This document shows, piece by piece, positions 1 through 8,761 of a stretch of DNA of 64,000 nt. Origin of the DNA: CAVTWD01 sp963738325 (GTDB taxonomy: Bacteria; Actinomycetota; Acidimicrobiia; Acidimicrobiales; Ilumatobacteraceae); assembly GCA_963738325.1 (NCBI GenBank), contig CAVTWD010000002.1, positions 310,001 through 374,000 on the forward strand, read 5' to 3'. Positions within the stretch are counted from its first letter, which is position 1, and every line of letters starts with the position of its first letter. The notes beneath the pieces were generated by a model. The model saw only the letters and a program-made list of their open reading frames with translations. It had not been told where the DNA came from and searched no databases. Position numbers and translations under genes: made by a program.

Positions 1-86
1 TCACGATGCTGAACCCAGAGGTGGATATCGTCGCTCCTGCGCCGCACCTCGCCCATTCCCCGCTCAAGGCCACGCACCACGACTGA
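1..86 (+). CDS. 3' end of an upstream gene (partial)
   Basis: A frame open from the left edge ends at a TGA at 84-86, giving about 27 residues that finish in KATHHD. It lies in the same direction as the next gene, with a 42-bp gap. Only the tail is visible, so no family can be named. It may be an open frame by chance; the natural-looking composition and the position just before a gene favour a real C-terminus. Confidence 0.35.
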   Translation, partial: TMLNPEVDIVAPAPHLAHSPLKATHHD

Positions 87-114
87 CCCGCTGGCCGTTG
101 CAAGGCAAACCACT

Positions 115-120
115 TAGGCT
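115..120 (+). promoter_or_regulatory. Possible -10 box of the LamG/NlpC gene
   Basis: TAGGCT lies 8 nt before the GTG start at 129, which would give a leaderless or nearly leaderless transcript. The same spacing pattern is seen before smpB. No convincing -35 box is visible. Confidence 0.35.
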
Positions 121-128
121 CGCAGTTC

Positions 129-2747
129 GTGCTACCGGGGGTAACCACAGCGGTGGACCGCCGGAGGCGGGCGCGGGCCATCGCGTCGGTGACGGTGATG
201 GCGTTGCTCGGGGCCTCCGCGTTGGTGGCACCGTGGGTCACTCCATTCACGTCGGCGGCGGCTTCCTTCGGGACGTCGGTGCACTTCGGCGGCGAGGGAC
301 TGGGCGCCCCGGGGCGGGATCGTGTACTCGTCCCTGTCGACGGGACCACGGCCAATCTCGGCGCCACCGACTTCACCGTCGAGTTCTGGATGGCCGCCGC
401 CGGGGCCGACAACACGGGCACCTCGGTCAGCTGCAACGTGCCCAGCACGACGTGGATCCACGGTCGCGTCGTGCTCGACCGCGACCGTTGGCCCGCGGGC
501 GCTGGGCCGGAGGGGCGCGACTGGGGCGTGTCCGTCACCAGCGACGGGCGCGTCGCGTTCGGGGTGATGACCGCCAACGGCAGCGCGGCAGGAGGGCCGG
601 CGTGGACGGCCTGCACGGGCGGCGTCAACGCGCTCGACGGCGCGTGGCACCACATCGCCGTCCAACGCACCGTCACGGGAGCGATGGAGATCTGGGTGGA
701 CGGCACGCGGCGGGCGGCGGCAGCCGGACCGGCGGGCGACCTCTCCTTCCCGCACGGCTGGCCTTCGGCCCATGCTGCCACGGATGCCTACCTCGGCATC
801 GGGGCCGAGAAGGCCGACGCGACCGCCGCGTTCCCCGCCTACAAGGGCTATCTGGACGAGCTGCGGCTGTCGACGCTTCGTCGCTACGGGACGACGTTCG
901 CGAGACCGACCGGACCGTTCGTCCCCGACAGTGCGACTGCAGCCCTGTACCACTTCGATGGCGCGGCGGGACTGTGCCCGCCGACGCTCGCCGACGCCAC
1001 GGCCAGGACGGGCGCCCTGTGCCGGGCCGACGCCGCCGGCCCCGTGCTGTCCCCCACCGTGCCCGCCGTCCATCAGGATCCCGCCCCGCCCGCGGCACCC
1101 GGCCAGCCGGCGGGCACTTCGGGCTTCCATCCGATCGCCGCCCTCCGCTTGGCCGACACCCGACCGAGAGCTCTCCTCGGAAGCCAGACCCTCGCCGTCC
1201 AAGTCACCGGAAGAGGCGGCGTCCCCTCCGGGGCGGCCTCCGCCTCGCTCAACCTCACCGTGGTGGCGCCAGGCGTGCCCGGTTGGCTGTCGGCGTGGCC
1301 TTGCGACCAGCGCCGGCCGGCGACCAGCAACCTCAACTTCTCCGCCGGCCGTAGCGTGGCCAACCTCGCCGTAGTCGGCCTCAGCCGCTCCGGCCAGGTC
1401 TGCGTCTTCGCTTCGGTCTCCACCGCCGTGCTCGTCGACGTGCAGGGATGGTGGGGCGGCAGCGGGCTCGGCTTCGCCGCGGTGGCGCCCGCCCGGCTGA
1501 TCGACTCGCGTCCAGGGCGGGTGGACGGCGTGACGGTCGTGCGGGTGGCGGGGCGGGGAGCCGTGCCGGCCACGGCCACGGCGGTGGCGCTGCGGGTCAG
1601 CATCATCGGCGCGGCCGCGCCCGGCTTCGCCGTCGCCTTCCCGTGTGGCCAGCCACGGCCGGCCACGAGCAACCTGAACTACGCGCCCGGCGACACCGTC
1701 TCCAACCTCGCCACGGTCGCTCTCGGCGCGGGGGGCACCGCATGTGTCGATGTCGAAGGAGCGGCCTCCCTCGCCGTCGATGTCACGGGCTGGTGGGGCG
1801 CCGGAGGCCTTGGCTACGTCGTCGGTGGAGTCGGCCCGGTCCGCGCCGCGGACACGCGGCCCACTCGGGTGCCCGCCGGCGGCGTGGTCGTGGTGCCGGC
1901 ACCGGCCAATGTCGGGATCGCCGCGCTCGACCTCGTGGCCGTGGCCGCGGGGGGAGCAGGATCGCTGACGGCGTATCCCTGTGACGAAGTCGCCCCGGCC
2001 AGCCCGACGGTGAGCTTCGGCGCCGGCGGCACCGTGGCCGGGTCCGCCTTCGTCCCCGCGGGCTCCGACGGGCGGATCTGCGTGCGCGCCACCAGCCCGG
2101 CCGATGTCGTCGTCGACCTGTTCGGGGCGATGGTCGTGAGCGGGGTCACCCGGCAGGCGGTCGGCACGAGGCTCTACGCGCTCCAGTGGGGCTTCACCCA
2201 ACTCGGCGACCAGTACGCCGCCATCAACCCGTACCGGTTCGGCGACTCGACCTGGGGGAAGCGGTGGGACTGCCCGGCGGGCTGGACGTCGTGTTCGCGA
2301 GTCGACCTGCATGGCGGAGTGCGCACCGCCAATGCCGGCGACTGGGTCTACGACTGCTCGGGCTTCGCAGTGGCGGCCTACCAGCGGGCGGGCATCGATC
2401 TCGTCCGCCTGAACGCCGGATGGTCGGACGCGATGTACGCGTCGCTACCGTTCGTGCCACAAGCACAGATCGAACCCGGAGATCTCGTGCTGTTCGGAGA
2501 GGGGACGAAGAACCCGGCCGACCCGACGGACCACGTCGGCATGTACCTTGCGGGCAACACCATGCTGCAGGCCGGCGGCGGTTGCAGCTGGGGGCTCGGC
2601 GTCTGCGTCACCTCCATCGACTGGACCCGGGTCGTCGGGATCGCGCGCCCACGGATGCCGACCACCGCGCCGATGGCGACCTCGAGCACCAGCGCGCTCG
2701 CGTCCGAGCGCGCCCGCTCTCCCAACGCCTACGGCGGCACCGGGTGA
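129..2747 (+). CDS. Secreted LamG / repeat / NlpC-P60 cell-wall protein
   Basis: An exported 872-residue protein, probably a peptidoglycan hydrolase. An arginine-rich start followed by a hydrophobic stretch and an alanine-rich cleavage region (residues 1-45) form a signal peptide. Residues about 55-270 resemble a LamG/concanavalin-like sheet domain. Three to four repeats of about 110 residues follow (roughly 330-690), each with a TSNLN-type motif and ending near DVxGWW. The C-terminus (about 700-850) is an NlpC/P60 domain with DCSGF (nucleophile Cys) and DHVGMY (His). GTG 129 is chosen because it keeps the signal peptide and sits just after a -10-like box. The same repeats recur in the gene at 21963-23756. 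It converges on otsB with a 6-bp gap. The wall-hydrolase role is inferred from the C-terminal domain. Confidence 0.8.
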   Translation: MLPGVTTAVDRRRRARAIASVTVMALLGASALVAPWVTPFTSAAASFGTSVHFGGEGLGAPGRDRVLVPVDGTTANLGATDFTVEFWMAAAGADNTGTSVSCNVPSTTWIHGRVVLDRDRWPAGAGPEGRDWGVSVTSDGRVAFGVMTANGSAAGGPAWTACTGGVNALDGAWHHIAVQRTVTGAMEIWVDGTRRAAAAGPAGDLSFPHGWPSAHAATDAYLGIGAEKADATAAFPAYKGYLDELRLSTLRRYGTTFARPTGPFVPDSATAALYHFDGAAGLCPPTLADATARTGALCRADAAGPVLSPTVPAVHQDPAPPAAPGQPAGTSGFHPIAALRLADTRPRALLGSQTLAVQVTGRGGVPSGAASASLNLTVVAPGVPGWLSAWPCDQRRPATSNLNFSAGRSVANLAVVGLSRSGQVCVFASVSTAVLVDVQGWWGGSGLGFAAVAPARLIDSRPGRVDGVTVVRVAGRGAVPATATAVALRVSIIGAAAPGFAVAFPCGQPRPATSNLNYAPGDTVSNLATVALGAGGTACVDVEGAASLAVDVTGWWGAGGLGYVVGGVGPVRAADTRPTRVPAGGVVVVPAPANVGIAALDLVAVAAGGAGSLTAYPCDEVAPASPTVSFGAGGTVAGSAFVPAGSDGRICVRATSPADVVVDLFGAMVVSGVTRQAVGTRLYALQWGFTQLGDQYAAINPYRFGDSTWGKRWDCPAGWTSCSRVDLHGGVRTANAGDWVYDCSGFAVAAYQRAGIDLVRLNAGWSDAMYASLPFVPQAQIEPGDLVLFGEGTKNPADPTDHVGMYLAGNTMLQAGGGCSWGLGVCVTSIDWTRVVGIARPRMPTTAPMATSSTSALASERARSPNAYGGTG

Positions 2748-2753
2748 GGCGGC

Positions 2754-3530
2754 TCAGCCGGGGGGGTTCGTGACCCCCGCGCCGGCGAGCGCGCCGAGGA
2801 GCTCGACGACGGTGGCAGGGTCGGCGACGCGATGGCGGGCCACGGTCTCCCCCGGACCGACCCGTACGGTGACGTCTTCCGGGCCGAGGGTGGCAAAGGC
2901 CTCCTCGTCGGTTTCGTCGTCACCGACATAGACGACCGAAGCCACGCCGAGCTCTCCGCGGATCCGCCCGAGCGCCTCGCCCTTGCTCAGCTCTCGCACC
3001 GAGGCCTCGAGCACCAGGTGGCCGCGCCGCAGCCAGACCCCGTCGATACGATTGAGGTGCTCGCCGAGGCGCTGCGCGGCCACCGAGCCGATGGAGGCAG
3101 AGCGCGCCTCGCGGTAGTGGAAGGCCACGCTGGCGGCTTTGGTCTCGACCCAGGTACCGGGCACCTTCGCCGACGCCTTCTCGGCGAGCGTCCTCACCGC
3201 GTGGAGCCGCTGGCGCTCCTCCGCGCTGAGCCCGACGGGGGGCATCGTCGAGTCCTCGACGCCGTCGCTGGCGATGAGACGCAGCCCCTCCGGCCAGGGG
3301 AACTGCCGGCGGAGGTTGTCCAGCCCCCGCCCCGAGACCACAGCCACCGCCACCCCCTCCTCGGCCAGCGTGGCGATGGCCTGAGCGGCGCCGGGAAGGA
3401 GCGCGGCCTGGTCGGCGCGAGGGACGAGGGGGGCGAGCGTGCCGTCGACGTCAAGGGCGATCAACTGGGGCGGCGGGGCACTCGCCACCGCCGCCACCAC
3501 CTCGGCCACGGACGTGGAGCCCCGGGTCAC
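2754..3530 (-). CDS. otsB: Trehalose-6-phosphate phosphatase
   Basis: Removes phosphate from trehalose 6-phosphate, the second step of the OtsAB route. The HAD-type motif LDVDGTLAPL near the N-terminus carries the nucleophile Asp. SGRG is a second conserved motif, and VGDDETDEEAF near the C-terminus is the metal-binding motif. I chose GTG 3530, giving 258 residues; the frame stays open further upstream, but that would overlap the end of otsA with a low-complexity arginine-rich tail. It follows otsA on the same strand with a 37-bp gap, so the two are probably co-transcribed with the upstream STAS gene. Confidence 0.9.
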   Translation of the reverse strand: MTRGSTSVAEVVAAVASAPPPQLIALDVDGTLAPLVPRADQAALLPGAAQAIATLAEEGVAVAVVSGRGLDNLRRQFPWPEGLRLIASDGVEDSTMPPVGLSAEERQRLHAVRTLAEKASAKVPGTWVETKAASVAFHYREARSASIGSVAAQRLGEHLNRIDGVWLRRGHLVLEASVRELSKGEALGRIRGELGVASVVYVGDDETDEEAFATLGPEDVTVRVGPGETVARHRVADPATVVELLGALAGAGVTNPPG

Positions 3531-3567
3531 GGCCGGGGTCGGGAGGACGGGGCGGCCAACGTGGCCG

Positions 3568-4998
3568 TCACGACGCGCCGACCTCGGCCGGTCCCGGCTC
3601 GTCGAAGGTGTCGCCTTCCTCGAGCAAGCGCAGGAACCGGGTCGCCCACCGGTTGACGTCACTGGCCACGACGGTCGCTCGAATCGCGGCCATACGGGTG
3701 CGGACCTCGTCGGTGGGCATCTCGACCGCCGCCATGATCGTGTCGCACAGCGCGGCCTGGTCGTGGGGGTTCACGAGCAATGCGTCGGTCAGCTCGTCGG
3801 CTGCGCCTGCGAACTCGCTGAGCACGAGCACGCCGAGCCCATCGGTGCGGCTGACAGCGAACTCCTTGGCCACGAGGTTCATACCGTCGCCCAAGGGGGT
3901 CACCAGCATGACGTCTGCGGTCTGGTACAGGGGGATCAGCTCTTCGAGGGGGAGGCTCTGGTGCAGGTAGTGCACAGCGGGGTAGCCGAGGCGCCCGAAA
4001 CGACCGTTGATCTCGCCGACGAGCTGCTCGACCTGGCGGCGCTCCTCTGCGTAGTGCTCGAGACGGCCCCGGGTGGGTACCGCCAGCTGCACCATGACGC
4101 AGTCCCTCGCCCGCAACCGACCTTCCTCCAACAGGCGGCCGAAGGCCTGCAGACGTTCGACGATGCCTTTCGTGTAATCGAGACGGTCCACGCCGAGCAG
4201 CACGCACCGGGGCGACCCCAGGCGGGTACGCAGCTTCCAGGACTGCTCGGTCGCCTCGGGGCGGTGGGTCAGCTCCTCGAACTCCTCGACATCGATCGAG
4301 ATCGGGTGTGCCGCCACCTTCACGGCTCGGTGATCGACCTTCAGAATGGGGAGGTCACCATCGACGCCCAGCAACCGGTTGGCGGCGACGGCGAAGTTCT
4401 CGACGGCCGTCTTGCGTTGGAAACCGACGACGTCAGCGCCCAGGATTCCTTCGAGCACCTGCTCGCGCCACGGCAGCCGCGCGAACAGCTCGTGCGGCGG
4501 GAACGGGATGTGGAGGAAGAAGCCGATGCGGACGTCGGGACGCAGCTCACGCAGCATCGCCGGGACGAGTTGGAGCTGGTAGTCGTGCACCCATACGACG
4601 GCATCCTCTGCCGCCACACGCGCCGCGGCGAGCGCGAACCGTTCGTTGACCTTGACGTAGCTGTCCCACCAGCACGGGTCGAAGGTCGAAGGGCGGATCC
4701 CATCGTGGTAGAGAGGCCACAGCGCCTCGTTGGAGAACCCCTCGTAGAAGCCCTCGTACTCTTCCCGGGACAGCGAGAGAGGCAGGAGGTGCACGCCGTC
4801 GTGGTCGAAGGCAGCAGGAGCATCGCCCACGCACCCGGCCCATCCCACCCAGGCTCCGTCGCGCCGCCGCAGCGCGCCCAGCATGGCCCGCACGAGACCA
4901 CCCGGGCTGGTTTCCCAGGGGGCGTCAGGGGCGTGGCGCTGGACGGGCAGGCGATTGGCGACGACGACCAGGTCGTGCGTCGGGGTTTCTGGCGGCAC
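3568..4998 (-). CDS. otsA: Alpha,alpha-trehalose-phosphate synthase
   Basis: Transfers glucose from a nucleotide sugar to glucose 6-phosphate, making trehalose 6-phosphate in the cytoplasm. This GT20 protein of 476 residues is full length. Visible motifs are VVVANRLPV and SPGGL at the N-terminus, WVHDYQL, GVDRLDYTKGI, PTRGR, and TPLGDGMNLVAKEF near the C-terminus, which bind sugar and nucleotide. It starts at GTG 4998, 21 bp after a STAS-domain gene, and is followed by otsB. Together with treS across the intergenic gap, the cell has two trehalose routes, which suggests an osmotic or desiccation role. Confidence 0.95.
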   Translation of the reverse strand: MPPETPTHDLVVVANRLPVQRHAPDAPWETSPGGLVRAMLGALRRRDGAWVGWAGCVGDAPAAFDHDGVHLLPLSLSREEYEGFYEGFSNEALWPLYHDGIRPSTFDPCWWDSYVKVNERFALAAARVAAEDAVVWVHDYQLQLVPAMLRELRPDVRIGFFLHIPFPPHELFARLPWREQVLEGILGADVVGFQRKTAVENFAVAANRLLGVDGDLPILKVDHRAVKVAAHPISIDVEEFEELTHRPEATEQSWKLRTRLGSPRCVLLGVDRLDYTKGIVERLQAFGRLLEEGRLRARDCVMVQLAVPTRGRLEHYAEERRQVEQLVGEINGRFGRLGYPAVHYLHQSLPLEELIPLYQTADVMLVTPLGDGMNLVAKEFAVSRTDGLGVLVLSEFAGAADELTDALLVNPHDQAALCDTIMAAVEMPTDEVRTRMAAIRATVVASDVNRWATRFLRLLEEGDTFDEPGPAEVGAS

Positions 4999-5019
4999 GA
5001 ATCGCTCCCGCTCGGCCGC

Positions 5020-5334
5020 TCAGGCGATCCCCGGAGCCTGAAGCGGGAACAAGCGGTCGATCCCCTCGCGGTGCAGCAGATCGACGACGCGTGGGATGTC
5101 GCAGCGCAACCCCACCGAACCCGTCTTGGCCCGGGCCTTCACGAGCAACGCGACCAGGGCGGCGAGGCCGGGACGATCGAGATCCCGGAGCCCCTCCAGG
5201 TCGACGACCAGGCGATCTCCCCGCCGGATGCGCGACGTAGCCATACGGACCAGGGAGGCTCCGCTGGCGGTCAGCTCACCGGTCATCCGCAGCACCGTGG
5301 TGGTGGCGGCCGGGAGAATCTGGATGTCGAGCAC
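5020..5334 (-). CDS. STAS-domain protein (anti-anti-sigma-like)
   Basis: A small protein of about 104 residues with the strand-helix layout of STAS domains. It contains LRMTGELTASGA, then DRLVVDLEGLRDLDRPGLAAL, where the region around the conserved phospho-acceptor Ser/Thr of classical anti-sigma antagonists reads DRPG. The acceptor residue is therefore not obvious, and simple SpoIIAA-type phospho-switching may not apply. Start GTG 5334 is chosen because upstream residues are arginine-rich and unlike the family. It is the first gene of a likely STAS-otsA-otsB operon, suggesting stress-sigma control of trehalose synthesis (inference). Confidence 0.7.
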   Translation of the reverse strand: MLDIQILPAATTTVLRMTGELTASGASLVRMATSRIRRGDRLVVDLEGLRDLDRPGLAALVALLVKARAKTGSVGLRCDIPRVVDLLHREGIDRLFPLQAPGIA

Positions 5335-5476
5335 GCTCCGCCCTCCATCTCGGGGACCCCTCCACCGTTCCCGGCCCAGGTTGTCGCCACGCCACCATCC
5401 TGTTGCGATTCGGTGACAGTTCACTGCTCGTCAACCATTGCCACGCACGGTGGTCGCGCCGGCCGGAAAGCGAACC

Positions 5477-7120
5477 ATGCCGCTCTCCGATGACCTGCGC
5501 TGGTACCAGCGCGCCATCTTCTACGAGATCTTCGTCCGGTCGTACTTCGACTCGAGTGGCGACGGCAACGGTGACCTACGGGGCATCATGCAGCGCCTCG
5601 ACTACCTCGAGTGGCTGGGCATCGACTGCATCTGGCTGCTCCCCTTCTACACGTCGCCGCTGCGCGACGGCGGCTACGACATCTCGGACTTCTTCACCAT
5701 CCAGCCTGTCTACGGCGTACTGGCGGACGCGGTGGAGCTGATCGAGGAGTCGCACCGGCGCGGCATCCGGGTGGTCGCCGACCTCGTCGTGAACCACACG
5801 AGCGACCAGCACCCATGGTTCCAGGAGAGCCGGAAGGATCGCACGAACCCGAAGGCGGACTGGTACGTCTGGCACGACGACGATCAGCGCTGGGGCGAGG
5901 CGCGGGTCATCTTCCACGACACCGAGACGTCGAACTGGACCTGGGATCCGTTGCGCCAGCAGTACTACTGGCACCGCTTCTTCCACCACCAGCCGGACCT
6001 CAACTACGACAACCCCGAAGTCCAAGAGGCGATGCGCGACGTGGTGCGCTACTGGCTCGACATCGGCCTCGACGGCTTCCGCCTCGACGCCGTCCCCTAC
6101 CTCTACGAACGGGATGGCACCAACGGCGAGAACCTCCCGGAGACCCACGCCTTCCTCCGAAGGCTCCGCAAGCAAGTCGACACATCGCACCCTGGCAAGG
6201 TCTTGCTGGCCGAGGCCAACCAGTGGCCGGGGGACGTCCTGCCCTACTTCGGGGACAGCGACGAGTGCCACATGTGCTTCCACTTCCCGCTGATGCCGCG
6301 CATGTACCTGTCGGCGAAGCGTGGCGATCGCGGCCCGATCGAGGCGATCATGGCCGAGACGCCGACCGTGCCCGATGGCTGCCAGTGGGGGCTGTTCCTC
6401 CGCAACCACGACGAGCTGACCCTCGAGATGGTCACCGACACCGAGCGCGACGAGCTCTACGAGGAGTACGCGAAAGACCCGAAGATGCGGCGCAACACGG
6501 GCATCGGGCGCCGCTTGGCCCCCCTGCTCGACAACCAGCGGCCGTTGATGGAGCTCTTCCACGCGCTGCTCTTCTCGATGCCGGGCAGCCCGATCCTCTA
6601 CTACGGCGACGAGATCGGCATGGGTGACAACATCCATCTCGGGGATCGCGACGGCGTACGCACGCCGATGCAGTGGACACCGGACCGCAACGCCGGCTTC
6701 TCCACGTCGGACTTCGAGCAGCTGTACCTGCCGCCACTCATGGATCCGGTCTACGGCTTCTCGGCTGTGAGCGTCGAAGCCGAACGGCGCAACCCGGGCT
6801 CGTTCCTGCACTGGATCCGCCGGATGATCGCCTCGCGCAAGCGCCATCCCCAGTTGGCCCTCGGTGACTACACCTCGGTGCCCGTGTGGAACCCCGCCAT
6901 CCTCGCTTTCTTGCGCGGGCCGTGCGAGGGGGGGCCCGAGACCATTCTGTGCGTGGCCAACCTCTCCCGCGCGGCACAGCCGGCCGAGATCCCCTTGCAG
7001 GACTACGACGGCCTCGTGCCGGTGGAGTTGCAGGGGCGCGTCGAGTTCCCCCCGATCGGTGAGCTGCCGTACCTGCTGACCCTCCCGCCCCATGGCTTCT
7101 TCTGGTTCGAGTTGCGCTAG
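5477..7120 (+). CDS. treS: Trehalose synthase / maltose glucosylmutase (GH13)
   Basis: Interconverts maltose and trehalose. The GH13 barrel motifs are all present: VVADLVVNHTS, DGFRLDAVPYL with the nucleophile Asp, LLAEANQWP with the acid/base Glu, and LRNHDELT with the third Asp. The N-terminal motifs WYQRAIFYEI and GDLRGI, and the length of 547 residues, match the TreS family. ATG 5477 is preferred to the upstream TTG because the TreS N-terminal motif begins right after it. It is divergent from the STAS-otsA-otsB unit, with about 140 bp for two promoters. No maltokinase domain is fused to it. Confidence 0.93.
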   Translation: MPLSDDLRWYQRAIFYEIFVRSYFDSSGDGNGDLRGIMQRLDYLEWLGIDCIWLLPFYTSPLRDGGYDISDFFTIQPVYGVLADAVELIEESHRRGIRVVADLVVNHTSDQHPWFQESRKDRTNPKADWYVWHDDDQRWGEARVIFHDTETSNWTWDPLRQQYYWHRFFHHQPDLNYDNPEVQEAMRDVVRYWLDIGLDGFRLDAVPYLYERDGTNGENLPETHAFLRRLRKQVDTSHPGKVLLAEANQWPGDVLPYFGDSDECHMCFHFPLMPRMYLSAKRGDRGPIEAIMAETPTVPDGCQWGLFLRNHDELTLEMVTDTERDELYEEYAKDPKMRRNTGIGRRLAPLLDNQRPLMELFHALLFSMPGSPILYYGDEIGMGDNIHLGDRDGVRTPMQWTPDRNAGFSTSDFEQLYLPPLMDPVYGFSAVSVEAERRNPGSFLHWIRRMIASRKRHPQLALGDYTSVPVWNPAILAFLRGPCEGGPETILCVANLSRAAQPAEIPLQDYDGLVPVELQGRVEFPPIGELPYLLTLPPHGFFWFELR

Positions 7121-7179
7121 CCGGCGAATGCTGACTCGACCGGCATCACCATCGACCCGGGCGGCTACGGTCCGCGGCG

Positions 7180-7668
7180 GTGGACCCGATCGCCAGCCGG
7201 CCGGTCATGCCGGGCTACGGGCTGCTCGGCGCGACGGAAGGCCGCGGCTTGCTCCCGTGGGCTTGGGCGGCCGAGCGCCTAGCGGCTAGCGCGAACTACT
7301 GGCTGGCCACGACCCGGCCCGACGGGCGGCCCCACGTGCAAGCGGTGTGGGGGGTGTGGATCGACGACCGGTTGTGGTTCAGCACGGGCGCCGACTCTCG
7401 CAAAGCGCGCAACCTGGCCACCCGCGCGGATTGCGTGGTGACGACCGAAGACGGTGCCGAGCCCGTCGTCGTGGAAGGCGTGGCCGAGGCAGCCGACCCC
7501 GCCGACGCCGTGGCCCGCTGTGACGGCGCCTATCACGCGAAGTACCCACCCTGGCACCTCGACCCTGCACTCGGGCCCATCTTCGCCGTCCGCCCCATCG
7601 TGGCCTTCGGGCTCGTGCAAGCCGACGGCGCGTTCACGGCCACCGCCACGCGATGGACGTTCCGATGA
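7180..7668 (+). CDS. Pyridoxamine-phosphate-oxidase-fold flavin protein
   Basis: A 162-residue split-barrel protein of the PNPOx-like superfamily. TTRPDGRPHVQAVWGVW is the typical strand pair that binds a flavin or F420, followed by STGADSRKARNL, then VVVEGVAEAADP. In actinobacteria such proteins are often F420- or FMN-dependent reductases or sensors. Substrate and cofactor cannot be fixed from sequence. GTG start at 7180. A related but broken gene lies at 46438-46951. Confidence 0.75.
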   Translation: MDPIASRPVMPGYGLLGATEGRGLLPWAWAAERLAASANYWLATTRPDGRPHVQAVWGVWIDDRLWFSTGADSRKARNLATRADCVVTTEDGAEPVVVEGVAEAADPADAVARCDGAYHAKYPPWHLDPALGPIFAVRPIVAFGLVQADGAFTATATRWTFR

Positions 7669-7687
7669 CCGCGGCCGCGAGGTAGCG

Positions 7688-8692
7688 ATGCGTGTCGACG
7701 ACCTGGCGACGCCGGCGTTGCTCATCGAGGCCCAGCTTCTCGAACGCAACCTGAGCACCATGGCCGCCGCCCGGCCTGGGGCGTCGCTGCGACCTCACGT
7801 CAAGGCCCACAAGTGCACGGCCCTGGCCCGCGAGCAGGCGGCCCTCGGGCACGAAGCCTTCACGTGTGCGACGCCGCGCGAGGTGATCGGCATGGCCGAG
7901 GCGGGCTTGGGTCGCGATCTGCTGCTGGCCAACGAGACCGTCGACGCGAGCCGCCTCGCCGCCATGGCCGCGTTGGCCGATGGCGCCCGCGTCACGGTCG
8001 CGGTCGACTCGGTGGCCACGATCGAGGCCGCCGCCGCCGCCGGCATCCAGTCCGTGCTGATCGACGTGATGGTCGGGCTCCCCCGCTGCGGTTGTGCCCC
8101 CGCTCACGCCGGGGCGCTCGCGGATCTCGCCCACCGCCGCCGGCTCGAGGTCCGAGGCGTCATGGGGTACGAGGGCCATCTCATGATGGTCGAGGATCGC
8201 AAGGAGCAGGCGGCGAAGGTGGCGGCGGCCATGGACGAGTTGCTCGCCGCGTACGCGGACGTCGGTGGGGAGGTCGTGTCGGCCGGGGGTACCGGCACCT
8301 ACGACTTGCACGACCGGGTGAGCGAGGTGCAGGCGGGGTCCTACGCGCTGATGGACACGGCGTACGCCAAGCTCGGGCTGCCCTTCGAGCAGGCCCTCAC
8401 CGTGCTCGCCACGGTCATCTCGGTGTCACCCGAGTGGGCGGTAGCCGACGCCGGGTTGAAGAGCCTCGGCATGGACCATGGCAATCCCTCCATCGACGGG
8501 TCCACGGTGTGGTTCTGCTCGGACGAGCACGTGACCTTCGCGCCTGAGCAAGCTGGCCGCTTCCAGCCGGGCGACCGCGTTCGCGTTCTGCCGGCCCATG
8601 TCGACCCGACCATGGCGCTGCACGAACGCGCCTACGTCGTGAGTGGCGAGGACGTCCTCGACACCTGGCCCATCGACTTGCGCGGGTGGTGA
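7688..8692 (+). CDS. D-threonine aldolase / D-serine dehydratase-like PLP enzyme
   Basis: A 334-residue fold-type III PLP enzyme with an alanine-racemase-like N-terminal barrel. VDDLATPALLIE is the usual opening. LRPHVKAHKC carries the Lys that forms the PLP Schiff base. GTGTYDLHDRVSEVQAGSYALMD matches the DSD1/DTA family, and CSDEHVTF with a following HVDPT resembles the C-terminal metal-binding His/Cys site. It probably cleaves or dehydrates a D-beta-hydroxy amino acid. ATG 7688 lies 19 bp after the preceding gene, so the pair may be co-transcribed. Confidence 0.8.
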   Translation: MRVDDLATPALLIEAQLLERNLSTMAAARPGASLRPHVKAHKCTALAREQAALGHEAFTCATPREVIGMAEAGLGRDLLLANETVDASRLAAMAALADGARVTVAVDSVATIEAAAAAGIQSVLIDVMVGLPRCGCAPAHAGALADLAHRRRLEVRGVMGYEGHLMMVEDRKEQAAKVAAAMDELLAAYADVGGEVVSAGGTGTYDLHDRVSEVQAGSYALMDTAYAKLGLPFEQALTVLATVISVSPEWAVADAGLKSLGMDHGNPSIDGSTVWFCSDEHVTFAPEQAGRFQPGDRVRVLPAHVDPTMALHERAYVVSGEDVLDTWPIDLRGW

Positions 8693-8713
8693 CACCGGCT
8701 GGCTCTCCCTCGC

Positions 8714-8761
8714 GAACTTGAACCGGACGGTGGCGTGCGCGGCTCACCCAAGTTCAAGTTC
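8714..8761. terminator. Inverted repeat between convergent genes
   Basis: GAACTTGAAC (8714-8723) is repeated as GTTCAAGTTC (8752-8761), a perfect 10-bp dyad with a 28-nt loop. It overlaps the rdgB stop codon and follows the PLP-enzyme gene. It could serve both converging genes as a terminator, but no U-run is visible. Confidence 0.4.

Noticed and set aside
98..1354. Long arginine/proline-rich open frames on both strands opposite or inside real genes throughout the window
   Set aside because: They are frame shadows expected in high-GC DNA; composition is unnatural and they overlap genes with clear family motifs.
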